Shown one piece after another: positions 1 through 10,332 of a DNA stretch of 64,000 nt (within the stretch, counting starts at the first letter, position 1; each line of letters starts with the position of its first letter). The stretch comes from Salvator merianae (Eukaryota; Chordata; Lepidosauria; Squamata; Teiidae). The notes beneath the pieces are model-generated. The model was not told the DNA's origin. It saw nothing but the letters and a program-made list of their open reading frames with translations, and did not search any database. A program made the position numbers and the translations under genes. The DNA is taken from positions 47,568,787-47,632,786 of the forward strand of contig QVOM02000073.1 in the NCBI GenBank assembly GCA_003586115.2, given 5' to 3'.

Positions 1-3
1 CTA

Positions 4-420
4 GGGGCCTTTTTGCCCTTTCTTGCAGTGTGCAGATGCTCACTGGGCAAGTGCCTCCTCACTTTGCAGTGCCCAACGTGATTGGCAGCAGTCTTCAGCT
101 GCTCCTGATCTCTCCTAGCTGTGGAGCACTAAACTGTGCCCTGTAACTTGACCAGGAGCAGATAAACTTCTCCCAATAAAGTGCGTTCACACCTGCTTCC
201 AGGTGCGAACACGCAGCTGTGTGATTGTGCGAGTGCACCTGTGTGATCTGTGGCATTGCTGGTCACCATGGCAGTGGCCAGATGCTTCCCAGCCACTGTC
301 TTGGCAAGGAACAAGATCTTGTTCAAGGATCTACAGTGTGGACAGTGTCCATGCTGCAGGATCAATTCCACCTTAGAACAGGATCGTTATCCTGTTCTAA
401 GGTGCAAAGTATGAAACCAC
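4..420 (+). mobile_element. Family I MITE (non-autonomous DNA transposon)
   Basis: The element begins GGGGCCTTTTTGCCC and ends in a decayed copy of the inverted terminus. CTA at 1-3 and at 421-423 is the likely 3-bp target duplication. Near the right end is the family's palindrome CAGGAT-CG-TTATCCTG (about 373-400). The interior has no coding capacity and matches the other family I copies in segments such as 'gctgctcctgatc' and 'caccatggcagtggccag'. The left flank is cut by the window edge. Confidence 0.7.
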
Positions 421-423
421 CTA

Positions 424-958
424 GAAAAGAATATGCATAGGAAGGTTGAGTGAAGCAGAAGAAATGAGAAACAATAGACACAGGGGACCAAAGAGAGACA
501 GGCTGAATATTTTTGGAAAAACTGTGAGATCTTACTAAAAACAGGTCAAGATGATGGGTACCTGTCCAAACAGTCACCAAGAGTTGAATAAAATGTGATA
601 GCATTTGATAGCACTTGAAAAACACAACAAATGTAAGCCATATGCCCTACTTTTCTAAGAAGAATCCTCTTTTGGAGGTTCCTATTTGAAATGCTGGTGG
701 TCCAAGTCTGAGAACAAAAAAAAAAAGGGAGACCTGGACCAGAGATCTGCCATAGATCACCTCTAATAGTATTACCCTTTATGATAAGATGCATTAGTTT
801 TTAATTGAAATATTTGTATCTATTTTTTTAAAAAAAAGTTATGTACATTTTGCACATAACTGTGTTTTTATTTGTGGTTTTTGTTTGTCATACTTAAATC
901 TTCAGCATACAATGAACTACACTTTTGCTGTGTTTAGACATAACAAAAGGGAAAGCTT
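424..958. other. Unassigned AT-rich stretch
   Basis: I see no coding exon, RNA gene or recognisable repeat here, only short A/T homopolymers (for example around 716-727 and 825-837). Confidence 0.4.
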
Positions 959-959
959 G

Positions 960-1130
960 GAAGCACCTCAAAGAGATAGTAGTGTATGGTGTTCCCAATC
1001 CTTTTCTAATCCACCTTTTCTAGCTCAGAATGTTTATGGGGGGGAGGGGCAGACAGGTGAATGAACAATCCTATCTCTAAGCCATCTCTGAACTGGTCAC
1101 AACCTTTATCAATTAATTCTGTATCTAAGG
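960..1130 (+). repeat. Family D repeat copy, partial
   Basis: The core 'tctaatccaccttttctag' followed by a G-rich run and 'gaacaatcctatct' recurs at 37870-37960 and, in reverse, at 6335-6420. The copy at 37769-38011 has inverted ends, so this is probably a partial copy of a MITE. Confidence 0.5.
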
Positions 1131-1135
1131 AAGAG

Positions 1136-1667
1136 CCTATTTAGGCATTAATATTGCATGCCAATTTGTTTGTTCATTTATTTGAGGGACAACTTCTTTA
1201 GTATAGAGAGGGGTAATCAATCTGGATGAGAGAAGGGAATTTAATCTTACTTTCTAAGCCAAAAAGAGCACAATTTGCCTTAATTTAACTCTCTCTTACT
1301 TGTAAACCATACACTTTAGTAAAGAGAAACAAACCCAACAGCTTTGATGGCAAATATAGCTAAATATTGTCTTCAGGATTTAAAATTAAAAATGAAACAA
1401 GCCTCACAAAGACTTGCCTGGTATCTCTAGAGAGATAGCTAACCCCCTTTGCCACCCCAAAATATCATGAGGGATTCTTGAAGAAAAGGAGGACATTTGA
1501 AATACATAACCACATAAACTATCAATGCCAAATACTTCTGGTGAAATTTACAACAAACATTTTTCTACAACACTGGAGGGATGTCTCTGAAAATCAGCAC
1601 AAAGAGGAATATAATTTAACAGCACCCGTGATTTATTTGTTCTCTTCCAGTAGTTGCACAGGAATTT
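1136..1667. other. Unassigned sequence
   Basis: AT-rich, with no recognised repeat or gene. A 63-residue open frame at 1478-1669 has no recognisable domain and is probably chance. Confidence 0.35.
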
Positions 1668-1670
1668 AAA

Positions 1671-1780
1671 TCATGACCATATGTCACTAGCCTATACACC
1701 TGAAGCCAAAAAAGATCAGGAAAAAATAGTCAATGTAGTCAATCTCTTTGCTATGAGACATAAGTGCAAGAAAATTTTTC
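1671..1780 (+). repeat. Left arm of a 110-bp inverted-repeat pair
   Basis: This segment matches the reverse complement of 2662-2769 almost end to end, including 'catgaccatatgtcactag', 'caggaaaaaatagtcaatgt' and 'gctatgagacataagtgc'. I estimate about nine in ten positions identical. The match stops sharply at both edges. It may be one end of a larger element or one of two opposed copies of a short repeat. Confidence 0.75.
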
Positions 1781-2163
1781 TTGTAGTCGCCTTATGTTGA
1801 CATTTCATTAAAAATCAGTTGCATATCCTGACCTCCTATGCCAATTTTGTATTCTCAAACTCTTGCAGATATATGTGAAAATCTGGGCAGTGGCAAAACT
1901 CGTAACATAGAAAAAAATAAAAAAAGAAGAAAGAATGGAACAGTTATTCCTTCTTCCTGCTCTTTTTCAACAGTATCTCTATGTTAACCTTCACCAATTT
2001 AATATATTTCAACAGTTTGGACTATAACTTCTATCAGTCCCAGCCAGCATCACCTCAGAGCATAAGTGCAGGCTAACATGTGTCTTTCATTTCCATTCTT
2101 ATTAATATGCCCTTCACTTGTGTCACAGCTCATAAAGACAGAGGCTGCCTCCAGACAGTGCCT
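1781..2163. other. Unassigned sequence inside the inverted-repeat pair
   Basis: AT-rich, no gene or repeat recognised apart from lying between the two inverted arms. Confidence 0.35.
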
Positions 2164-2190
2164 AAATGTAATGATTTTTTGTTTTTTTTT

Positions 2191-2265
2191 TGGTTCCCTG
2201 GTGGGGAATGGAACCTGTGTCGTGACGGTGAAAGATCCAAATCCTAACCACTAGACCACCATGGA
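2191..2265 (-). pseudogene. tRNA-Glu (anticodon TTC) retropseudogene with CCA and poly-A
   Basis: Read on the - strand, 2265-2194 resembles a vertebrate tRNA-Glu: an acceptor starting TCC, the D-arm 'GGTCTAGTGGTTAGGAT', and an anticodon loop CTTTCAC giving TTC. The acceptor pairs with one mismatch. The anticodon and T stems have several mismatches and the B-box TTCGA has become TTCCA, so it is not a working gene. The body is followed by CCA (2193-2191) and then an A-rich tail (plus-strand T run 2172-2190). AATGTAA at 2266-2272 and 2165-2171 is a target duplication. The non-templated CCA shows that a mature tRNA was reverse transcribed, probably by L1-type machinery. Confidence 0.85.
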
Positions 2266-2356
2266 AATGTAACGCTATTTAATAATATTCTGGAAGAAAG
2301 CACTTCTGGAATAATTGCTAGTTGCTCAGATGGCTAGGTAACCACGTGGGTTAAAT

Positions 2357-2548
2357 GAAAGCACTTACCTGGTCTGGACACTTGCTCCAGCAACATCACA
2401 ACATGTATATTTGGGTATTAAATACCCAGAAGTGCACAATCGCTGCCCCCTGCACATGCATGACCACCAGTTTGGTTCAAACATGCACAGTGGCTGTTCT
2501 AAAATGGTGGATCCCAGGAGCAAGTGCCCAGACCAGGTAAGTCCTTTC
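2357..2548. mobile_element. Short fold-back MITE
   Basis: A 192-bp element with inverted ends: GAAAGCACTTACCTGGTCTG at the left and a near-complementary CAGACCAGGTAAGTCCTTTC at the right. The inverted match continues inward for about 32 bp ('acacttgctcc' against 'ggagcaagtg'). Because of this symmetry both strands read almost the same short open frame, which is not a gene. No clear target duplication. Confidence 0.7.
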
Positions 2549-2661
2549 ACCTTTTTTTTTTTTTTTTAAATGAGTTTGGGAGTTGATTTTCCTGCAACAA
2601 AGTTATTGAGGGATATCACTCCAATATGCTCTGTTGGGATTGCCACAGATTGTGACAATGT

Positions 2662-2769
2662 GAAATTTTCTTGCACTTATGTCTCATAGCAAAAAGATTA
2701 ACCACATTGACTATTTTTTCCTGACCTCTTTTGGTTTCAGGTATATGGGCTAGTGACATATGGTCATGT
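2662..2769 (-). repeat. Right arm of the 110-bp inverted-repeat pair
   Basis: Reverse-complement partner of 1671-1780. The arms enclose about 880 bp that includes the tRNA-Glu retropseudogene and the fold-back MITE. Confidence 0.75.
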
Positions 2770-2984
2770 CATAGGGATAATCCCAGGTTTTACACCCCAT
2801 TTGGATGCAGGCAGACCTGTTTTGATTTGCAGTCTAACCTGAGTGTGCCTATTGCATAGAAAATCCAGAACTGGTATGCTTTGTATTTTAATTCATAGAA
2901 CCAAGAAAATGAAAAAGGCTAGGGGAAAGATGGTAATCCCAAACAAAAGGAGGGAAGGGGCTATAAGTCATAAAGGAGTCCAAT

Positions 2985-3225
2985 TTCGTGTGCTGCTGAA
3001 ATAGATCCCCCTGCTAACCAGTCCGCAAAAGCATGCACCTTTCCCCATGCCTCCTTGGGCCAATCCAGCAGTCCCTAGCGGCATTAACAGGTGTACCACT
3101 ATCCTGGTTCAGATGTCTTAAACAAGGAGTGGGGCCTCTCTCTTCTGCTTCAGAGTGTGGAAGAGAGGGCCAAGCAGAAGGCTAGGCCTCTCACTGTACT
3201 GTTCTACAGGTAAGTGCAGAAAAGA
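2985..3225. mobile_element. Family B MITE fragment
   Basis: Shares 'cctctctcttctgc' and 'gtgtggaagagagg' with the B elements at 36773-37185 and 45072-45627, and ends in 'aggtaagtgcagaaaag', the usual terminus of these elements. The opposite end is not clear. Confidence 0.5.
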
Positions 3226-3350
3226 TGTAAGATTTTTTTGTTTGATTTTTAAAATCCTTTTTACATGTAGGTGTCAACTAATTTGCCTTCAATACCTGCT
3301 TGATGGAAACATTTGTAATTGGGGAATATAGATATGGATAAAGATTAGAG

Positions 3351-3416
3351 ATGGATGGATAGATGGATAGATGGATAGATGGATAGACAGACAGATAGAC
3401 AGATAGACAGATAGAT
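3351..3416. repeat. (GATG)/(GATA)/(GACA) microsatellite
   Basis: Imperfect tetranucleotide array that moves from GATG through GATA units to mixed GACA/GATA units. Confidence 0.9.
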
Positions 3417-3459
3417 GTAGATTTCCTTGTGTTTGTCTGGCAACTGCAAGAATACTTTA

Positions 3460-3512
3460 TTGTTCTAGATGGGCCATGGATCCAACCCAGTAGAATACTT
3501 CTTATGTTCTTA
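3460..3512 (+). repeat. 3' tail of interspersed repeat R
   Basis: 'ctagatgggccatggatcc' followed by 'cttatgttctta' matches the end of the repeat at 54700-54805 and the complement of the start of 43201-43415. This is a short 3' remnant of a retroposon common in reptile genomes. Confidence 0.55.
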
Positions 3513-3588
3513 AACTATCATTAGTTTTAGCTATCTTACCTTGCTTTCTTAAACAAAAATTAAGATTAGATACTTTGGACAGAACCAA

Positions 3589-4068
3589 CTGTCTTTTCAC
3601 ACGTTGCCTAGTGAGCATCTGCACTAGGCAACTGTGTCCACCCCGCACAATGGCCCACACAATTGGGAGCAGACTCCAGCTGCTCCTGATCACTACTAGT
3701 GGGGGAGCACTAAATTGCGCTCCACAACCTGACCATGAACAGCTCCTGGTAAAGCACATTTGCACCTGCTTCGGGGTGTGAATGCATGGCCATGCAGCAT
3801 GCCATGGCTGCACTTGTGCGATTGTGCCAATGTACCTGAATGCACCTATGTGATCCATAGCACTGCCAGTCACCATGGCAGTGGCCAGACACTTCCCGGC
3901 CACTGTCATGCTGAAGATCAGGAGCAGGACACCAGCATTCACAGTGTGAATGCTGGTATCCTGCTGGTATTCCATTTTAGGCCCCCACAGTGCAGGCGCT
4001 GTCCATATTGCAAAATCCATTCCACCTTAGAACAGGATAATTATCCTGTTCTGATGAACCAAGTGCAA
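3589..4068 (+). mobile_element. Family I MITE
   Basis: Starts near 'ctgtcttttcacacg' and contains the family interior ('gctcctgatcactactagtg', 'caccatggcagtggccagac'). The subterminal palindrome CAGGATAATTATCCTG lies near 4033-4050. A second inverted segment around 3920-3970 is built on 'accagcattcacagtgtgaatgctgg'-type symmetry. The right terminus is eroded. A 172-codon antisense frame here is a by-product of the repeat. Confidence 0.65.
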
Positions 4069-4735
4069 AATCTCATAAACTGTGGTTAGTTTAAAACTCC
4101 CAGTCTCTTGGTATTGTAATGGATGTGGAGAGGCAAGGAGGAGGCTCATGTACTTGAAGCATTTTAGTATAATGATAAGCCATAGTTAAGCATTAAATCT
4201 GAAACTAACCATTGCTTTATCAATAACCTGAAGGACTGTGAGAAATTTCTATCTATGCAATAAAAATTCCTTCCTGAAACATTTTAATTCTCTGCAATGT
4301 CTTCTCTGAAAATACTGTATGCTTTCAACACAGCTTAACTTATTACATCTGACAAGATCACAGCCCAAGGTTGCATAGCTGTAGGAATTCCCCTAGCAAA
4401 ACTAGTTGAAAGCATGAGTCATACACTGCAGAACCTGTCTCAGGCTTTTTCTCCCCCATTTGAAGGAAGGCAGAAGAAGCCGAAGGAGAATAAAGGATGT
4501 GATCAGTTAATTCCTGCTCTGATCAACTTCCAGTTTTACAAAGATGACTCACATTCCCAATCACTACACATATAAATCTAGAAATCAAACTAAAAGTGTA
4601 CACAACATTTGATACAAATACAGTGACTGCTAAAAATCAAATTAATATGCATTCCTATCCCTTAGAGTGAAATTTGGGGAAATTACTGATTTATATTGAT
4701 ACTTTAATAAACAAAATAGATGCGTTTGGACAGAC
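4069..4735. other. Unassigned sequence
   Basis: No gene or repeat recognised; ordinary AT-rich non-coding sequence. Confidence 0.35.
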
Positions 4736-4738
4736 CCT

Positions 4739-5153
4739 GGGCCTGTTTGCACTTGCTGCTAGCAAGCATCAAGCACTCTTGCTAATCAAGTGTGTCTGAA
4801 CCTTGTGGAGGTCCGAGCAGTCAGGAGTAGGCTACAGTTGCTCCCAATTGTGGCTAGCTGGAGCACTAAATTAGTAACCTCCTAGTAAGGTGGATCAGCA
4901 CTTACCTGGTGTCACGGCAACTGGACCAGTACAATGGACTGATTCTGCCTGTGTGATCAGCTCATTGTGTCTCTGTGTGTCTGCATGCTGCATGGGTCTG
5001 CCAGTCACCATGGCAGTGGACAGACACTTCCCAGATACTGCCATGGTCAGGACAGGGCATGGCTTCAGGGACACACCTAGGACCCCAAAGTGTGGACAGT
5101 GTCCACACTGCAAGCTCCATTCCCATTCTAAGGTGGTAAGTGTGAAAAGGCCC
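4739..5153 (+). mobile_element. Family I MITE, well-bounded copy
   Basis: Begins GGGCCTGTTTGCACTTGC and ends GTAAGTGTGAAAAGGCCC. CCT at 4736-4738 and 5154-5156 is an exact 3-bp target duplication. The interior carries the shared blocks 'caccatggcagtgg' and 'cagtgtccacactgca'. This is one of the clearest copies for defining the termini. Confidence 0.85.
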
Positions 5154-5436
5154 CCTGTATTTTCCCTGTTCAAATTCAGAGCAGAAAGTCTGCCCTGTTT
5201 TTTTCTTCTTCTAAATTTGGCTAATCTAGGCTAATAACAGTAGCCGTATTATCTTATAAGCAAGATATGAGTTTTTTTGAGCACTAGATATAACACACCC
5301 CAGGTTGCATCTTTCTCTCTCACCAATGAGAGCTCATTTTAAATAATAAAGGAGAAAACCTGAAAAAGTATACCAAGACACACACACTGAGAGTTAGTAG
5401 TTGGAGGGTAAATGAAGAAAAGAGTGAACCTTCTAA

Positions 5437-5514
5437 GGCTGCATCCAGATATTGCTTACTTATTCTGATATATTTAGCTGTTCTGGAATAATTAAGTGAT
5501 GTTTGGATGCAGCC
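5437..5514. mobile_element. Family E mini-MITE
   Basis: A 78-bp near-palindrome running from GGCTGCATCCAGATATTGC to its complement ending GATGCAGCC. Flanks are TAA on the left and TTA on the right. Confidence 0.7.
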
Positions 5515-5586
5515 TTAGTCTGAAGTTTGAGAAGCAGCTGAGTTCTCTCTTTTCATCTCACGTACATACAAAGACAGAGCAACATT

Positions 5587-6032
5587 GGGCCTGTTTGCAC
5601 TTTGTACTAGCGAGTGTCTGAGACTCTGCGGAGGCGTCAATGATGGTGAGCAGCACAACACTGTTCCCAATCACAACTAGCTGTGGAGCACAAATTAGTG
5701 CTCCACAGCTTTACCACGAGCTAATAGTCAGCTCCCAGTAAAGTGCATTCGCACCCATTTCCAGGTGTGAATGCACAACCATGCTGTGCTCACGCTCATG
5801 CTTGTGCGCTGTGTGGCACTGCTGGTCACAATGGCAGTGGCCAGACACTTCCCAACCACTGTCATGGTAAGGATTGAGCAAGGAGACCAGCACTCACATT
5901 GCAAATGCTGATTTCCTGCTTGTAGTGCAGACTAGGGCCATGCAGTGCGGATGGTGTCCACACTGCATGGACAATAGCCCGTTAGAAACAGGATAATTAT
6001 CCTGTTCTAATGTGGTAAGTGCAAAAATGCCC
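5587..6032 (+). mobile_element. Family I MITE
   Basis: Begins GGGCCTGTTTGCACTTTG and ends GTAAGTGCAAAAATGCCC. Flanks are ATT (5584-5586) and TTT (6033-6035), a probable 3-bp duplication with one change. The palindrome CAGGATAATTATCCTG is at about 5989-6004. Confidence 0.8.
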
Positions 6033-6190
6033 TTTGACTCCAACTTGTGACACACTGAAAAATTCCCAAGTTTATTGAACTTTATATCAGCCAGTAAAAA
6101 TGTTATAGGTTGGAGATTAATAAATTTGATACTAAAGGCCTCATTCATGGATAGTTAAAAAAAAAAAGCACCTCTGCCTGAAATGGCTTA

Positions 6191-6324
6191 GGCTGCATCC
6201 AGACGTTGGTTATTTATTCTTCTATATTTGGATATTCCAGAATAAAGCATGGATATTCTGGAATACCCGTGCTTTATCCCAGAATATCCACAGTGTAATA
6301 AGTAAGTGATGTCTGGATTCAGCC
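6191..6324. mobile_element. Family E MITE (palindromic)
   Basis: Starts GGCTGCATCCAGACGTTGG and ends GTCTGGATTCAGCC, with TTA at 6188-6190 and 6325-6327. The centre is a long inverted repeat around 'gatattctggaatac'. The TTA duplication fits a Tourist/PIF-Harbinger-like origin. Confidence 0.75.
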
Positions 6325-6334
6325 TTAGAGACAG

Positions 6335-6420
6335 GCAGCAGGTGGAATCCTTCACATGCAATCTGCCCCTCCCCCTTCCATAAACATTCTAGGCTAGAGA
6401 AGGTGGATTAGAGATGGAAT
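6335..6420 (-). repeat. Family D repeat fragment
   Basis: Reverse complement of the D core, including 'ctagagaaggtggattaga'; compare 960-1130 and 37769-38011. Confidence 0.5.
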
Positions 6421-7116
6421 GGAACCACAAAGCAACTATCTTATTGTATATTGCAAGGAAATAGAAAATTTAAATAAATAAATAGAATGAGAACACAAGG
6501 CTCTTTACAGGAAGGGGGTCACCTCTTTTAAGGTCTTAGATCTTGGAAGAAACAGAGTTGGTTTTAAGGTTTTGTGGACTGAGCTCTGAAGAAGGAGTTT
6601 TAATTTGATTACATCCATCAGTCATTGAATCTACATTGGTTCCCAAGGTCTCCCCCTAGCTGACCAGGTTACAGAATGAGCAAATGTTTCCACCTTCTAA
6701 GCTGCTAATCTCAGACCAATACACCGTTACCTTAAACCAATTTCAAGGGAGCATCATTGGGAAAAGCCATCTGACCCACCCACCCCATGTGGATGCAAGA
6801 GCCTGGATTGCTGTTGTATGTGTCTACAATGTCACCAATGTGTCTACAGGGTCTCAGCACTTCCCACCCTGAGGTGAAAGCACAGGTGGATGGTGACTAT
6901 GCATATTAAAGTGAGTTACTATAAAGTAAGCATAAATATTAAGAGAGAGCATATGCCTCTTCATGCTTATTAATTCCTTTTACTTCTTACTATTCTTCTC
7001 AAAATATATTTTAGAAAAAAAAAAGGTTTTAGTGTTAAGAGAACAGCCCATGTATATAATTGAAGTCTGAATAATTACCTTGAAGTGGCAGTTCAGACAG
7101 GCGGTTAGACTCAGAT
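6421..7116. other. Unassigned sequence
   Basis: No gene or recognised repeat except a short AAAT run near 6472-6484. Confidence 0.35.
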
Positions 7117-7151
7117 TCAGGAAGGTTTTTTAAATAATGATGATGATGATG

Positions 7152-7252
7152 ATGGAACGCTTCATGAATTTGTGTGTCATCCTTGTGCAGAGGCCATGCT
7201 AATCTTCCCTGTACCATTCCAATTTTACTATATGTGCTGCCAAAGTGAGCAC
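7152..7252 (-). pseudogene. U6 snRNA retropseudogene
   Basis: On the - strand, sequence starting GTGCTCACTTTGGCAGCACA runs through the U6 hallmarks 'GATTAGCATGGCC', 'AAGGATGACAC' and 'GAAGCGTTCC'. It differs from the vertebrate consensus at several sites (for example CTTTGG for CTTCGG, and ACACACAAATTCATG for ACACGCAAATTCGTG). The 3' end runs into CAT repeats and then 'TTATTTAAAAAA'. TCAGGAAG at 7117-7124 and 7253-7260 is a target duplication, so this is a retroposed copy. The distal and proximal elements of a Pol III snRNA promoter are not seen. Confidence 0.88.
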
Positions 7253-7260
7253 TCAGGAAG

Positions 7261-7716
7261 TGTTTAAAGCCTTTCAAGGATGTTTCCACAATGACTGGTG
7301 ATGTGGTCCAAGATGTGGTCTAACTGGCTTGCTGCCCATGCCATTGTGGGACAGTGCAGGTTCCACCTTCAGGAGATGAAGTGTATAGTGGGATAGGGCA
7401 CCCAGAATGTGTTACTGTAAGTTGATTGTGTCTTTGAAGGTTTTCTCCCTAGGGAAATTCTAGTGCATCTCAATTGCTACTGAAGTCCATTTTCTCCCTA
7501 ATTCAAAGCACATTAGAATTTAAAAGAAGCACAAAAGGCAAAAGAATGACCCTTCTGGAAATGCCACATTTATTTTCTGAGATCTATGATGTATTCAAAG
7601 TTTAAAGCATAAACCTAACCGCTTTGAAGGAACATATGTTGCTGTAAGAAAGGTTGAACTAAAGAAGATTGCCATTTAAAAAAAAAAAAAAAGTATATTT
7701 TCTCCCACATGCAAAC
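7261..7716. other. Unassigned sequence
   Basis: No gene or known repeat seen; a poly-A run lies at about 7678-7692. Confidence 0.35.
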
Positions 7717-7717
7717 T

Positions 7718-7912
7718 GGCAGCAATGGCTCGTTGCTTGAAGTGTGGGTGTTCGTATGTCACTGGAAGGGAGATTGCTGGCCGTGGGCTCTGCATTTTGC
7801 CACAGCAGGCTGCTGCCAGACCCACCTAGTCAGGGATATTTTTTTGCAGCCAGGGATCTCCCCTTCCAGCAACATGTGAACACCTGTAATTAAAGTGACG
7901 AGCCATCACTGC
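7718..7912. mobile_element. Fold-back MITE, GGCTCGT type
   Basis: Long imperfect inverted ends: 'gcaatggctcgttgcttgaa' at the left against 'gtgacgagccatcactgc' at the right, with 'gtgttc' and 'ctggaagggagat' also mirrored inside. Single copy in the window; no target duplication resolved. Confidence 0.65.
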
Positions 7913-7999
7913 AAATTGATGTATCAGTTACAAATGTGTTCTTCATAGTGCTGATTCCTACAGTCACTTGTGGGTGGGGGTAACCAAGATGACCCATAT

Positions 8000-9427
8000 G
8001 CCCATATGTTGGCCCAGGGAGACAGAATAGAGATGTTGCTGGTGTACACTCTGTCACCCAGCAACCTCCCTATCTGAGCTGGCTGAGATAGTTTCCAATG
8101 TGGTGTTGGAAGTTCCTTCCAGGAGATTTTAACATCCAAGAAGACACAACTCAGCTCTTCATGGCTTCCATGACAGCCATGGGCCTGTCTCAGTATGTTA
8201 CTGGACCAACTCATAAAGCAGATCATACTCTCCATCTAGTCTTTACCACAGAGTTGATTGGTGAGAATCCATTGATATGTGGGCTGGTGATAAGACTTTT
8301 GTCATGGACAGATCTTTCACTGATGAGATTTGAACTGGTCCACATATTTTGGGTCAGTTTCAATTATTGCAGCCCGAGAATGTGGACAAGCTAGTTGCTA
8401 GGGTTTGGCAAACCACATGCCCTCTGGATCCTTGCCCTTATTGGTTGATAAAAACTAAATGGCAGGGTATGACTGGGTAGGTCCAGGGTGTAGTGAATGC
8501 CTCTTTGAAGATTTGGGTGGTCCAGCTGGCTCTTAAAGAGACAATGTTACACCCCTTGCTCAAGAGATATTCCCTGGATCCAGAGGATCTGAACAACCAT
8601 CACCCAGCAGCTAACATATATTTTGGGGGCAAGTTATTGAAGAGGGGCATGGTTTCCAGATATGCTTGGAAGAAGCTGATTATCTAGACCCATTTCAATC
8701 TGGCTTCAGGCCCAGATATGGCACATAAACAACCTTGGTCACCCTGGTTGATGACCTTCTCCAGGAGAATGACAGGGGGGTTGCAACACTGGTGGTTCTC
8801 CTGGATCTCTCAGCAGCTTCTGGAAAGGCTACAAAATTTAGAAGTTGTAAGCCCTGTGATGTGGTGGTTCTGCTCCTATCTCAAAGGCTGTTTCCAAAGA
8901 GATTTCTTCTTGACATCCTGGGAACTCACTTGTGAGGTTCTTGAGGGATTGATCTTATTTCCCATGCACTTTAATATCTAACTGAAGCCACTGGGAGAGG
9001 TCATCAGGAGATTTGGAATGAAATGTCATCAAAATGCCTATGGCATCCAGCTTTATCTCTCTGTGCTATCTGAATTAGGAAAGCAGATAAAGTACTTGAC
9101 AAGTGACTGGAAGCAGTAATGGACTGGATGGGGGGCAATAATTTGAAGCTGACAAGATGAAGGTGCTGTGTGTAATAGGGTCTCACGTCTGTCAAGTTAG
9201 GGGGGCACTCTATCATTGATGAAGTTGTATTGCCCTGGAAGGGAGAGGTGATCACCTTTACTTTATATTTTCAGGAGATCAGTGAAGACATATCTGTTTG
9301 CCCTGGCCTTTCCCTCCCCACTTTTAGAAACTGTTATTGTTTGTAGTGTGTTCATTTTATATTTTGTGTTTATTGCTGTAACCTGCCCTGAGACCTTTAG
9401 GCACAGGGCAAGATAAAAATGTACTGG
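8000..9427 (+). mobile_element. L2-clade LINE, 5'-truncated and decayed
   Basis: The + strand shows broken pieces of an L2-type ORF2 in order. First is the endonuclease block around GDFN at 8125-8140 with 'MASMTAMGLSQYVTGPTHKA' at 8161-8220. Next comes the reverse-transcriptase entry with 'TTLVTLVDDLLQENDRG' and 'LVVLLDLSAA' at about 8720-8825. The 3' untranslated part ends with 'gtaacctgccctgagacc' and 'gggcaagataaaaatg' near 9380-9425. Frameshifts and stops are frequent and the region between domains is shortened, so the copy is old and inactive. LINEs of this clade encode an endonuclease/reverse transcriptase for target-primed insertion. The exact start is uncertain. Confidence 0.8.
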
Positions 9428-10329
9428 TGGGCATAGAAGTTCAATAGCAGCTTAGTGGAATGTTTGAAATCATATTTTCAATGGCTAACACCACATATTA
9501 TTCCACAAGCTATGTTTTGCAAAATGCAAAGCAAATTGAGGTACAGATAGAATGAATAATTGTTTTTCAAAGTTTAAAGCTGTCTTCAGCTTCCAGAATT
9601 AGTTTCAGAATACTCAAAACCATTGCTGTTATTGTGAAGTCATTCAATATTTGATTGCCAAGGAAAATTAATTTGTTTCACTGGATTCACTTTTTAACAG
9701 AAAACCCAATTAGTCCTTTTGATTAGTCTTGCTGTGAGAATCTGCATTTTGCCATGGGGAAAAGGATTCCAAACTGGATTCCAAGCTTTGACTTTATTTG
9801 ATATATCAAATACAATCAAACTTATTTAGTCCTTATTTTATAAAATCTGCCAGTCTGTAAGAAAAGAAAAGGTGTCAGTAGAGCAAAATTCATGGCCTGT
9901 GGCAAGCGGAGAAACTATCTTTAAGCAACTTAACTGCAATCAATCAATCAATTAAAGTTCCAGCCAGGAAAACAGGAATCCATAACTGGCTTTGCTTTTC
10001 CTTTCAACCATAGGTGTTCTGAAAAAATATGCAAAAAAATTTTTCCAGTTGCCAAAATGGAAGCTGTTGTTTGTAATCAGTTTGATGACTTTGGAATTGT
10101 TGACATAGCAAAATCTCATTTGCACAGATGTCACATATCAAAGTTCTCCAGATTTTAGGGAACCAATTCTCTAATCCAACTATTCATTCCAAAGACAGAA
10201 GCTGCAACATGAATGTGTGTGTTCCAAAGTAATTTTCAGTTCAGTTACACCACATTGCTGCTCTGAAACGTCTTTCTGAGATTTTTAATTCATGCCACAT
10301 TTGTAACTTTGTCCACTTCCAGACAACTT
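9428..10329. other. Unassigned sequence
   Basis: AT-rich; no gene or repeat recognised except a short (CAAT) run near 9937-9953. Confidence 0.35.
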
Positions 10330-10332
10330 ATT

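Noticed and set aside
2191..2265. Functional tRNA-Glu gene
   Set aside because: Mismatched anticodon and T stems, a mutated B-box, an encoded CCA and a poly-A tail.
2353..2552. Overlapping open frames on both strands with the same N-terminal peptide
   Set aside because: The identity results from the inverted ends of a fold-back MITE, not from a duplicated gene.
3502..4020. 172-codon open frame on the - strand
   Set aside because: It lies in a family I MITE. Similar peptide fragments recur wherever the MITE occurs, and no domain is present.
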